Positions 1-5,663 of a DNA stretch of 7,102 nucleotides are shown piece after piece (position 1 is the first letter of the stretch; each line of letters starts with the position of its first letter). Position numbers and translations under genes: made by a program. The notes below the pieces were generated by a model. It did no database searches. It was given only the letters and a program-made list of their open reading frames with translations, and was not told the DNA's origin. The stretch is taken from positions 1 through 7,102 of the forward strand of contig CALPOS020000108.1 of the NCBI GenBank assembly GCA_943325255.2, read 5' to 3'. The DNA comes from Sphingobacterium thalpophilum. GTDB taxonomy: Bacteria > Bacteroidota > Bacteroidia > Flavobacteriales > Flavobacteriaceae.

Positions 1-369
1 ACACCAATAAATATCTTAGAAAATATAGCGTTAGGAATTGACATGTTTGACTGCGTAATGCCAACACGTAATGCCCGTAACGGAATGTTATTTACCGCAA
101 ACGGAACGATTAATATAAAGAACAAAAAATGGGAAGCTGACTTTTCACCTGTAGATGAAATGGGGCACACTTTTGTAGACACAGAATATACTAAAGCGTA
201 TTTGCGTCACCTGTTTGCTGCCAATGAATATTTGGGAAAACAAATTGCCACGATTCACAATTTAGGTTTTTATATGTGGTTGGTTCGTGAAGCAAGAAAA
301 CATATCTTAGCGGGAGATTTTAGAGTTTGGAAAGAAATGATGGTGAAACAGATGAGTCAGCGACTGTAA
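1..369 (+). CDS. tgt: tRNA-guanine transglycosylase, C-terminal part (5' end outside window)
   Basis: The reading frame is open from base 1 and gives 122 residues; the Met at base 43 is internal, not a start. Tgt swaps the guanine at the wobble position of GUN-anticodon tRNAs for a queuosine precursor in the cytoplasm. The stretch GIDMFDCVMPTRNARNG (bases 34-84) is the family signature; the Asp at bases 49-51 lines up with the catalytic nucleophile (Asp264 in E. coli, from memory). The C-terminal region AYLRHLF...TIHNLGFY is also typical. Oddly, the three cysteines that bind structural zinc in most bacterial Tgt proteins are absent: Gly (163-165), Thr (169-171) and Asp (178-180) stand in their places, while the fourth ligand, His (256-258), remains. 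I recall this as common in flavobacterial Tgt. The next gene starts 160 bp downstream and has no visible promoter, so co-transcription is likely. Confidence 0.97.
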   Translation, partial: TPINILENIALGIDMFDCVMPTRNARNGMLFTANGTINIKNKKWEADFSPVDEMGHTFVDTEYTKAYLRHLFAANEYLGKQIATIHNLGFYMWLVREARKHILAGDFRVWKEMMVKQMSQRL

Positions 370-380
370 GTTGTTTTATG

Positions 381-516
381 GTTTAACTGTTAATTCGTTT
401 AACCGTTAATTCGTTTAATCGTTTGACCGTTTAACTTCTTCAACGATTTCACGATTTCACGATTCATCGATTCATCGCTTCACCGATTTCACGATTTTAC
501 GATTTTACGATTCAAC
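381..516. repeat. Degenerate 8-bp tandem repeat, 17 units
   Basis: The whole tgt-permease gap can be cut into 8-bp units without a single insertion or deletion. Units 1-7 are variants of GTTTAACC and GTTAATTC; unit 8 is TCTTCAAC; units 9-17 are variants of GATTTCAC, GATTCATC and GATTTTAC. The pattern is roughly G-A/T-T-T-N-A-N-C. Some neighbours are identical (445-460, 461-476, 493-508), and the first two 16-bp pairs (381-396 and 397-412) differ at one base, which suggests slippage and local duplication. No promoter or reading frame is visible inside. Confidence 0.9.
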
Positions 517-529
517 GACTAAACCAAAG

Positions 530-1615
530 ATGCTAACAATAATAGACAAATATATTCTCAAAAGATACCTCGCTACTTTTAGCGTGATGTTATTGCTATT
601 TATTCCTATCGGAATCATCATTGATGTGTCGGAGAAAGTGAATAAGATGCTTGAGAATAAAGTGCCATTTAAAGCTGTAGCACTGTATTATGTTGATTTT
701 GTTATTTATTTCGCCAATCTATTATTTCCTATTTTTCTGTTTTTGTCTGTGATTTGGTTTACGTCGAAATTGGCCAACAACACCGAGATTATTGCCATCT
801 TGAGCTCTGGTATTTCTTTCAATCGATTTCTAAAACCCTATCTTATAGGCGCAACGATTGTCTCATTCACTGCTTTGATTGCTGGTTTCTTTCTCGTGCC
901 AAAAGCCAGCGAAGGGTTTAAGAACTTCCGGTATAATTATCTCATTGGAAATGGGCGGGAAGAGATGCGTGACAATACGGATGTTTATCGCCAAATCAGT
1001 GACGATGAATTTATTTATGTGAGCAATTTTAATCCGATGTCGCAAACGGCCTTTAACTTTGTTTTGGAAAAATTTAAAGGCGATCAATTGGAATATAAAA
1101 TCACAGCAAACCGCATCAAGTGGGATCCCAAGTTGAAGCAATACGAACTCTACGGTTATTGCAAGAGAACCGTTGGAGAACTCGATGACTTGATTGAGAA
1201 TAAGGATGTTGTCAGGACGAAGTTTCCGTTTGAACTCGAAGATTTAACACCAACAGTATACGTCGCAGAGACTTTGTCGCTGTTTGAACTGAACTCATTT
1301 ATCGACAAAGAGCGAAAGAGAGGTTCTTCAAACATCAACACCTATCTGGTCGTCTTGTACAAAAAATACAGTATTCCCGTATCAGCATTTATTCTTACAA
1401 TTATTGCAGTAGCGGTTTCTTCTATGAAACGTCGCGGTGGAATGGGAGTAAACCTCGCCGTCGGAATACTTCTCGCTTTTTCATTTGTGTTTCTGGATAA
1501 GATATTTGGCGTGTTAGCAGAAAAATCAAGTGTATCTCCACTATTAGCGGTTTGGACACCGAATATTATTTTCGGCACACTCGCCTTTTTCTTATTGCGG
1601 TATGCTAAGCGATAA
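530..1615 (+). CDS. LptF/LptG-family permease (YjgP/YjgQ), lipopolysaccharide export
   Basis: This 361-residue protein has the size and layout of LptF/LptG. Three hydrophobic helices lie at about 15-35, 52-78 and 101-124, followed by a soluble periplasmic region of about 150 residues (125-278, the beta-jellyroll in known structures) and three more helices at about 280-298, 304-324 and 335-357. The N-terminus IDKYILKRYL and the segment SSMKRRGGMGVNLAVG before helix 5 are typical. In characterised systems two such permeases pair with the ATPase LptB in the inner membrane to extract lipopolysaccharide and pass it to the LptC/LptA bridge. I cannot say whether this copy plays the LptF or LptG role, so no symbol is given. 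The ATG at 530 follows an A-rich stretch with no Shine-Dalgarno sequence, as is usual in Bacteroidota. The 3' end overlaps the next gene by 14 bp, so the two are probably translated from one message. Confidence 0.93.
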   Translation: MLTIIDKYILKRYLATFSVMLLLFIPIGIIIDVSEKVNKMLENKVPFKAVALYYVDFVIYFANLLFPIFLFLSVIWFTSKLANNTEIIAILSSGISFNRFLKPYLIGATIVSFTALIAGFFLVPKASEGFKNFRYNYLIGNGREEMRDNTDVYRQISDDEFIYVSNFNPMSQTAFNFVLEKFKGDQLEYKITANRIKWDPKLKQYELYGYCKRTVGELDDLIENKDVVRTKFPFELEDLTPTVYVAETLSLFELNSFIDKERKRGSSNINTYLVVLYKKYSIPVSAFILTIIAVAVSSMKRRGGMGVNLAVGILLAFSFVFLDKIFGVLAEKSSVSPLLAVWTPNIIFGTLAFFLLRYAKR

Positions 1616-2483
1616 CGTCAAAAGCTACTTACATCTTCATGTCATTGTTTTTATATGGGGATTTACCGCGGTGCTGGGCGCACTAATTTCTCTTGACGCT
1701 TTGCCGCTGGTTTGGTATCGTATGGTGTTGGCTGTCGGTTTTATTTTGCTGTATGTTTGGTACAAAAAGATACCACTTCAAATTCCAACAAAAATTTTGC
1801 TGCAATTGTTATTTGCTGGAGTCGTCATTGCTTTGCATTGGTTTACGTTTTTTAGAGCAATCAAAGTTTCCAATGTTTCGGTGACATTAGCGTGTTTGTC
1901 GACCGGTGCATTCTTTACTTCTTTTCTGGAACCGATTTTATTTGGACGAAAAGTAATTTGGTATGAAGTTTTTTTTGGAGTGATTGTCATCATCGGTTTA
2001 AGCATCATTTTTCATGTCGAAAGTCAATATCTTGAGGGCATTCTTCTCGGATTAAGTTCCGCATTCTTATCTGCTTTGTTTTCAGTTTATAATAGCAAGT
2101 TTGCCAAAGTGTATGACCCGACTTTGATTTCGTTTTATGAATTGACTGGCGGTGTCGTGTTTTTCTCGCTTTTGCTTCTGGGAACGAATAGTTTTTCATC
2201 AAGTTTCTTCCAGATTAGTACTTCTGATTGGATATACCTCGCTATTTTGAGTTCACTTTGTACCGCTTACGCTTTTATTGCATCAGTCAAAGTAATGCGT
2301 TTCCTGAGTCCATATACAGTTATGTTGACCATCAATCTCGAGCCCATCTATGGAATTATTTTAGCAGTTCTGGTTTTTCAGGAAAAAGAAAAAATGAACC
2401 CGCAATTTTACCTTGGAGCATTGATTATTTTAGTGACTGTAATTGCCAACGGAATTGTAAAATATTATCGGACGAAGGATTAG
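1602..2483 (+). CDS. EamA/DMT-family transporter (ten-helix permease)
   Basis: The 293-residue product is almost wholly hydrophobic, with ten predicted membrane helices at about 11-31, 36-54, 66-84, 92-112, 118-137, 143-163, 175-195, 209-227, 236-259 and 267-286. This is the duplicated five-plus-five EamA arrangement (repeats about 10-137 and 143-287). Typical features are FIWGFTAVLGALI in helix 1, LPLVWYRM before helix 2, and NLEPIYGIILAVLVFQEK in the ninth-helix region, which matches the conserved P-x-x-x-x-x-x-x-x-x-x-x-E pattern of the family. Members export or import small metabolites such as amino acids; the substrate cannot be read from sequence. The start at 1602 lies inside the upstream permease gene (14-bp overlap) and leaves a normal short cytoplasmic N-terminus before helix 1. 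The stop codon TAG is also the first three bases of the downstream repeat. Confidence 0.92.
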   Translation: MLSDNVKSYLHLHVIVFIWGFTAVLGALISLDALPLVWYRMVLAVGFILLYVWYKKIPLQIPTKILLQLLFAGVVIALHWFTFFRAIKVSNVSVTLACLSTGAFFTSFLEPILFGRKVIWYEVFFGVIVIIGLSIIFHVESQYLEGILLGLSSAFLSALFSVYNSKFAKVYDPTLISFYELTGGVVFFSLLLLGTNSFSSSFFQISTSDWIYLAILSSLCTAYAFIASVKVMRFLSPYTVMLTINLEPIYGIILAVLVFQEKEKMNPQFYLGALIILVTVIANGIVKYYRTKD

Positions 2484-2639
2484 GAGCTGGTTCCTGCTGT
2501 TCGCTCACCCGAGCGCAGCGAACGGACCGAACTCAAATAATCAATAATTATCTGGTGAGGTAATCTTTTTCAAAACTCTTTCAGGGTTTAAAACCCTGAA
2601 CGAGTTCCAAAAAAGGATGCCGCTGCCATCAGGGCTAGG
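2482..2639. repeat. Composite intergenic hairpin repeat, probably interrupted by a second repeat
   Basis: The element starts with AGGAGCTGGTTCCTGCT inside the EamA stop codon and ends with AAAAAAGGATGCCGCTGCC followed by ATCAGGGCTAGGA. I recognise these two ends as the edges of a REP-like element frequent in Flavobacterium genomes (from memory, not searched). Between them lie an inner hairpin (2563-2618) and, at about 2505-2560, material resembling a second repeat: TCACCCGAGCGCAG followed by CCGAACT. That part recurs inverted at 6961-6983. The right end recurs inverted at 7038-7067. Confidence 0.75.
2563..2618. repeat. Long imperfect hairpin within the composite repeat
   Basis: The core TCAGGGTTTAAAACCCTGA (2581-2599) is a perfect inverted repeat. 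Outward, 2574-2580 (AACTCTT) pairs with 2600-2606 (ACGAGTT) except for one T:C mismatch. After a small internal loop, the T-run 2566-2570 pairs with the A-run 2609-2613, and ATC with GAT after one bulged base. No T-run follows on the + strand, so this is not a clear intrinsic terminator; a 3'-end-protecting or merely repetitive structure is as likely. Confidence 0.7.
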
Positions 2640-2683
2640 ACCATATCTTACGGTTGATGTTTACAACTTAAAACAAAAAAAAT

Positions 2684-2714
2684 CTTTTCGTACTGATTTA
2701 ATATTTTATCTTTG
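2684..2714 (+). promoter_or_regulatory. Bacteroidota-type promoter of accA
   Basis: TATCTTTG (2707-2714) matches the -7 consensus TAnnTTTG of the primary sigma factor in Bacteroidota exactly. A T-rich CTTTTCG (2684-2690) sits 16 bp upstream, where a TTG-like -33 element is expected, but is only a weak match. Transcription would begin at about 2720, giving a leader of roughly 30 nt before the accA ATG. Confidence 0.75.
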
Positions 2715-2749
2715 TTCGCCTAAAATAAATTTAATAACACATAAAACCT

Positions 2750-3703
2750 ATGGAATATTTAGATTTTGAACTTCCTATCAAAGAACTCGAGGATCAATTA
2801 GATAAATGCCAAATTATTGGAGCTGAATCCAATGTAGATGTGACTGCAACCTGCAAGCAAATCGAGAAAAAACTAGAGGAAACCAAAAGAAATATTTATA
2901 AAAACCTAACGGCTTGGCAGCGTGTACAATTATCTCGTCATCCGAATCGCCCGTATACCATGGATCATGTTCGCGCCTTGTGTGGCGACACTTTCTTAGA
3001 GTTATTCGGAGATCGTGGTTTTAAAGACGATAAAGCCATGATTGGTGGATTAGGTAAAATTGGCGGGCAGTCTTTTATGATTGTAGGTCAACAAAAAGGT
3101 TACAACACCAAAACACGTCAAATGCGTAATTTCGGAATGGCCAATCCAGAAGGCTACCGTAAAGCCTTGCGCTTGATGAAAATGGCAGAGAAGTTTGGTA
3201 TTCCAGTATTGACATTAATTGATACTCCCGGAGCCTATCCTGGATTAGAAGCGGAAGAACGCGGACAAGGGGAAGCCATTGCCAGAAATATTTTCGAAAT
3301 GACACGGCTTAAAACGCCAATCATCGCAGTAATAGTTGGTGAAGGTGCCTCAGGCGGTGCATTGGGAATCGGTGTTGGCGATCGGGTATTAATGATGGAA
3401 AATACTTGGTATTCTGTAATTTCACCTGAATCTTGCTCTTCTATTTTATGGAAAAGCTGGGAATACAAGGAACAAGCTGCCGAAGCGCTCAAATTGACTT
3501 CGACAGATATGAAAAAACAAAAGTTAGTCGATGACGTAATTCCGGAGCCATTAGGTGGCGCGCATTACGATAGAGAGACCGCTTTCAAAACAGTCGAGCA
3601 ATATATTACTAAAGCGTATAACGAATTGAAAGATTTATCAACAACCGAATTAGTGGCTCAGAGGATGGATAAATACAGCAAAATGGGAGAATTCAAAGAG
3701 TAA
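2750..3703 (+). CDS. accA: Acetyl-CoA carboxylase, carboxyltransferase subunit alpha
   Basis: AccA pairs with AccD to move the carboxyl group from carboxybiotin to acetyl-CoA, giving malonyl-CoA, the first committed step of fatty acid synthesis in the cytoplasm. The 317-residue length is standard. The N-terminal 1-50 is the charged helical region (ELPIKELEDQLDK). The crotonase-fold core follows with HPNRPYTMDHV (64-74), GDRGFKDDKAMIGG (87-100), KGYNTKTRQMRNFGM (116-130), DTPGAYPG (158-165), the glycine-rich GEGASGGALG (197-206) that helps form the oxyanion hole, and SPESCSSILW (225-234). No zinc finger is present, as expected, since that belongs to AccD. No accD lies beside it; separate placement is common. 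It has its own promoter and terminator and is most likely a single-gene transcription unit. The ATG at 2750 fits both the family N-terminus and the promoter distance. Confidence 0.98.
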   Translation: MEYLDFELPIKELEDQLDKCQIIGAESNVDVTATCKQIEKKLEETKRNIYKNLTAWQRVQLSRHPNRPYTMDHVRALCGDTFLELFGDRGFKDDKAMIGGLGKIGGQSFMIVGQQKGYNTKTRQMRNFGMANPEGYRKALRLMKMAEKFGIPVLTLIDTPGAYPGLEAEERGQGEAIARNIFEMTRLKTPIIAVIVGEGASGGALGIGVGDRVLMMENTWYSVISPESCSSILWKSWEYKEQAAEALKLTSTDMKKQKLVDDVIPEPLGGAHYDRETAFKTVEQYITKAYNELKDLSTTELVAQRMDKYSKMGEFKE

Positions 3704-3724
3704 AATCTTACAATTGAGATACTT

Positions 3725-3755
3725 AATCCGAAGCCCAATGGTTTCGGATTTTTTT
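3725..3755 (+). terminator. Intrinsic terminator of accA
   Basis: AATCCGAA (3725-3732) pairs perfectly with TTCGGATT (3743-3750). Inside, a G-T wobble and two C-G pairs extend the stem to a CAAT loop (3736-3739). A run of seven T (3749-3755) follows on the + strand. It lies 22 bp after the accA stop codon and separates accA from dnaB. Confidence 0.9.
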
Positions 3756-3832
3756 ATGGTTGTAAACAAAATTTAAGTATTTATCAACAGCGATCCGTAA
3801 TAACTACTTCTTCATTTTTTTTATTTTATAGT

Positions 3833-3840
3833 TACTTTAG
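3833..3840 (+). promoter_or_regulatory. Possible -7 element of dnaB, very close to the start codon
   Basis: TACTTTAG (3833-3840) matches TAnnTTTG at five of the six fixed positions (A for the last T) and follows an AT-rich run. It ends only 4 bp before the ATG at 3845, so a transcript from it would have almost no 5' leader. No convincing TTG -33 element is visible. A dnaB promoter must exist downstream of the accA terminator, and this is the best candidate seen. Confidence 0.4.
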
Positions 3841-3844
3841 CCAC

Positions 3845-5392
3845 ATGGAAAATTTCAAAAATATAAGTCCAGTTCGTGTCGAGAAAACGACCATTATTAA
3901 CCTAGAGAAAGGGAAACTTCCTCCTCAGGTTTTAGAGCTAGAAGAAGCCGTTTTGGGCGCCATGATGATCGATAAAAAAGGCGTTGATGAGGTGATTGAT
4001 ATTTTGCAACCCGATGCTTTTTATAAAGAGGCGCATCGACACATTTTTGAAGCCATTGTTCAATTATTCACCGATACGCAGCCGATTGACTTGTTAACAG
4101 TTTCTGCACAGTTGAGAAGAAACGCGAAACTAGATTTAGCAGGTGGTGATTTCTACCTTATTCAGCTTACTCAAAAAATATCATCTTCGGCACATATCGA
4201 ATTCCATTCTAGAATTATTCTGCAAAAGTTTATTCAAAGAAGTTTGATCAAAATATCTTCTGAAATTATAGAAGAATCCTACGATGAGACGACGGACGTA
4301 TTTGATTTGCTTGATAAAGCCGAATCTAAATTATATGAAGTAACGCAGGGCAATATCAAACGTAGTTCTGAAACCGCGCAAAGTTTGGTGATTCAGGCGA
4401 AAAAGCGAATCGAAGAAATTGCCGGTAAAGAAGGCTTGAGCGGCATCGCAACTGGTTTTGAAAAGCTAGACAAGATTACCTCTGGTTGGCAACCTTCCGA
4501 TTTGATTATTATTGCGGCACGTCCGGGTATGGGTAAAACGGCATTTGTACTTTCGATGGCGCGGAATATTGCAATCGATTTTGGTCAGCCCGTTGCCTTA
4601 TTTTCATTAGAGATGTCCTCTGTACAATTGATTACCCGTTTGATTTCGTCCGAAACCGGTTTGTCTTCAGAGAAATTGCGAACCGGAAAACTAGAGAAAC
4701 ACGAGTGGGAACAATTGAGCATCAAAGTAAAGAACTTAGAAAAAGCACCATTATATATTGATGATACACCATCACTGTCGATTTTTGATTTAAGAGCAAA
4801 ATCACGTCGATTGGCATCGCAACACGGCATCAAACTTATCATCGTCGATTATTTGCAATTGATGACCGCAGGTGGAAATAATGGGAAAGGCATGGGTAAT
4901 AGAGAGCAGGAAATTTCAACAATCTCTCGAAATCTAAAAGCGCTCGCGAAAGAATTAAGCGTTCCGGTAATCGCGTTGTCTCAATTGTCTCGTGCCGTAG
5001 AAACGCGTGGCTCTAGCAAACGACCTTTGCTTTCTGACCTTCGTGAATCGGGAGCAATCGAGCAAGATGCCGATATCGTTTCGTTTATCTACCGTCCCGA
5101 ATATTATAAGATAGATGAATGGGATGATGATGAAAGAACACCAACGCAAGGCCAAGCGGAATTTATTATTGCCAAACACCGTAACGGTTCCTTAGAGAAT
5201 ATCCGATTGAAATTTGTCGGCAATCTTGGTAAATTTGACAACCTTGATGATTACGGCGGCGCCTATGACGACTTGCCTTCGAAAATGAATCATGAAGACA
5301 ATCCGTTTTCAATCAAAACATTGCCTTCTCCTAACGAAGCATTTGGCAGCACTATCAATAATGCGGACGATGACAGTGATGTGCCTTTTTAG
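3845..5392 (+). CDS. dnaB: Replicative DNA helicase DnaB
   Basis: DnaB forms the hexameric ring that unwinds DNA at the replication fork using ATP and recruits primase. The 515-residue protein carries the N-terminal helical domain at about 25-130 (LPPQVLELEEAVLGAMM, AFYKEAHRHIFEAI), a linker, and the RecA-like ATPase domain from about 195. Visible motifs are IATGFEKLDKITSGW (201-215), Walker A ARPGMGKT (225-232), the catalytic glutamate region FSLEMSS (253-259), Walker B LIIVDYLQLM (331-340), VPVIALSQLSR (373-383), DLRESGAIEQDADIV (398-412) and the arginine-finger region KHRNG (444-448). No intein interrupts it. The last 45 residues are an acidic, low-complexity tail ending in DDDSDVPF, which resembles the SSB C-terminal tip. 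The first 25 residues precede the conserved domain, and the ATG at 3845 is the natural start. It is preceded by the accA terminator, and the stop codon is the first three bases of a 16-bp repeat array. Confidence 0.98.
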   Translation: MENFKNISPVRVEKTTIINLEKGKLPPQVLELEEAVLGAMMIDKKGVDEVIDILQPDAFYKEAHRHIFEAIVQLFTDTQPIDLLTVSAQLRRNAKLDLAGGDFYLIQLTQKISSSAHIEFHSRIILQKFIQRSLIKISSEIIEESYDETTDVFDLLDKAESKLYEVTQGNIKRSSETAQSLVIQAKKRIEEIAGKEGLSGIATGFEKLDKITSGWQPSDLIIIAARPGMGKTAFVLSMARNIAIDFGQPVALFSLEMSSVQLITRLISSETGLSSEKLRTGKLEKHEWEQLSIKVKNLEKAPLYIDDTPSLSIFDLRAKSRRLASQHGIKLIIVDYLQLMTAGGNNGKGMGNREQEISTISRNLKALAKELSVPVIALSQLSRAVETRGSSKRPLLSDLRESGAIEQDADIVSFIYRPEYYKIDEWDDDERTPTQGQAEFIIAKHRNGSLENIRLKFVGNLGKFDNLDDYGGAYDDLPSKMNHEDNPFSIKTLPSPNEAFGSTINNADDDSDVPF

Positions 5393-5486
5393 ACACGCTA
5401 CGCTATAGACACGCTGCGCTTATGACACGCTTCGCTATAGACACGCTTCGCTTTTGATACGCTTCGCTTTAGACGCGCTTTGCTTT
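5390..5486. repeat. 16-bp tandem repeat array, six units, beginning at the dnaB stop codon
   Basis: Consensus TAGACACGCTTCGCTT; units start at 5390, 5406, 5422, 5438, 5454 and 5470 with no indels, and a partial seventh (TGGAC) follows. Each unit differs from the consensus at zero to four positions. The TAG of unit 1 is the dnaB stop codon. Because 16 is not a multiple of three, repeated TAG triplets fall in all three forward frames, so the array is not coding. Confidence 0.93.
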
Positions 5487-5582
5487 GGACTAAATAGTTT
5501 GTCGAGAAAGAGATCTGTCCAAAGCCCATAGGGCGTGTCTAAAGTCGCAGACGCGTCGAACAATCCAAAGCGTAGCGTATCC
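5467..5582. repeat. Inverted arm of the 16-bp array, able to form a long hairpin
   Basis: GCTTTGGAC (5482-5490) is the exact reverse complement of GTCCAAAGC (5517-5525), with a 26-nt loop. After an internal loop, 5467-5478 pairs with 5533-5544 over 12 positions, one of them a G-T wobble. Further out, 5567-5581 is the reverse complement of 5456-5470 with one mismatch. The right side therefore holds degenerate inverted repeat units broken by short insertions. No T-run follows, so classical termination is not indicated. Confidence 0.8.
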
Positions 5583-5615
5583 AATAAATTATGCTTTTCT
5601 TCACAGAATTTCTGT

Positions 5616-5623
5616 TATCTTTG
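5616..5623 (+). promoter_or_regulatory. -7 promoter element of the exported-protein gene
   Basis: TATCTTTG matches the Bacteroidota -7 consensus TAnnTTTG exactly and is identical to the accA box. No clear TTG is seen at -33; the region upstream is only T-rich (TTATGCTTTTC, 5589-5599). Transcription would start near 5630, some 35 nt before the GTG start. It lies just outside the repeat array. Confidence 0.7.
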
Positions 5624-5663
5624 ACTCCAATTACAGCGAATATAACAGCTGAAACCAATAGCA

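Noticed and set aside
397..430. A promoter for the LptF/LptG gene inside the octamer tract
   Set aside because: TTTG and TAAT strings occur, but none has the TAnnTTTG spacing; they follow from the repeat unit itself.
863..1578. Three minus-strand open frames across the LptF/LptG gene
   Set aside because: They lie wholly inside a convincing membrane-protein gene, show no family features and are explained by codon bias on the opposite strand.
2228..2563. A + strand open frame spanning the end of the transporter gene and the repeat
   Set aside because: It is an out-of-frame shadow that runs into repeat sequence; its composition does not look like a protein.
3781..3789. TTATCAACA, one mismatch from a DnaA box, upstream of dnaB
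   Set aside because: A single near-match in AT-rich DNA is expected by chance, and there is no cluster of boxes or other origin feature.
5390..5486. Could the 16-bp array be a CRISPR array?
   Set aside because: Units are contiguous with no unique spacers, far shorter than CRISPR repeats, and no cas genes are nearby.
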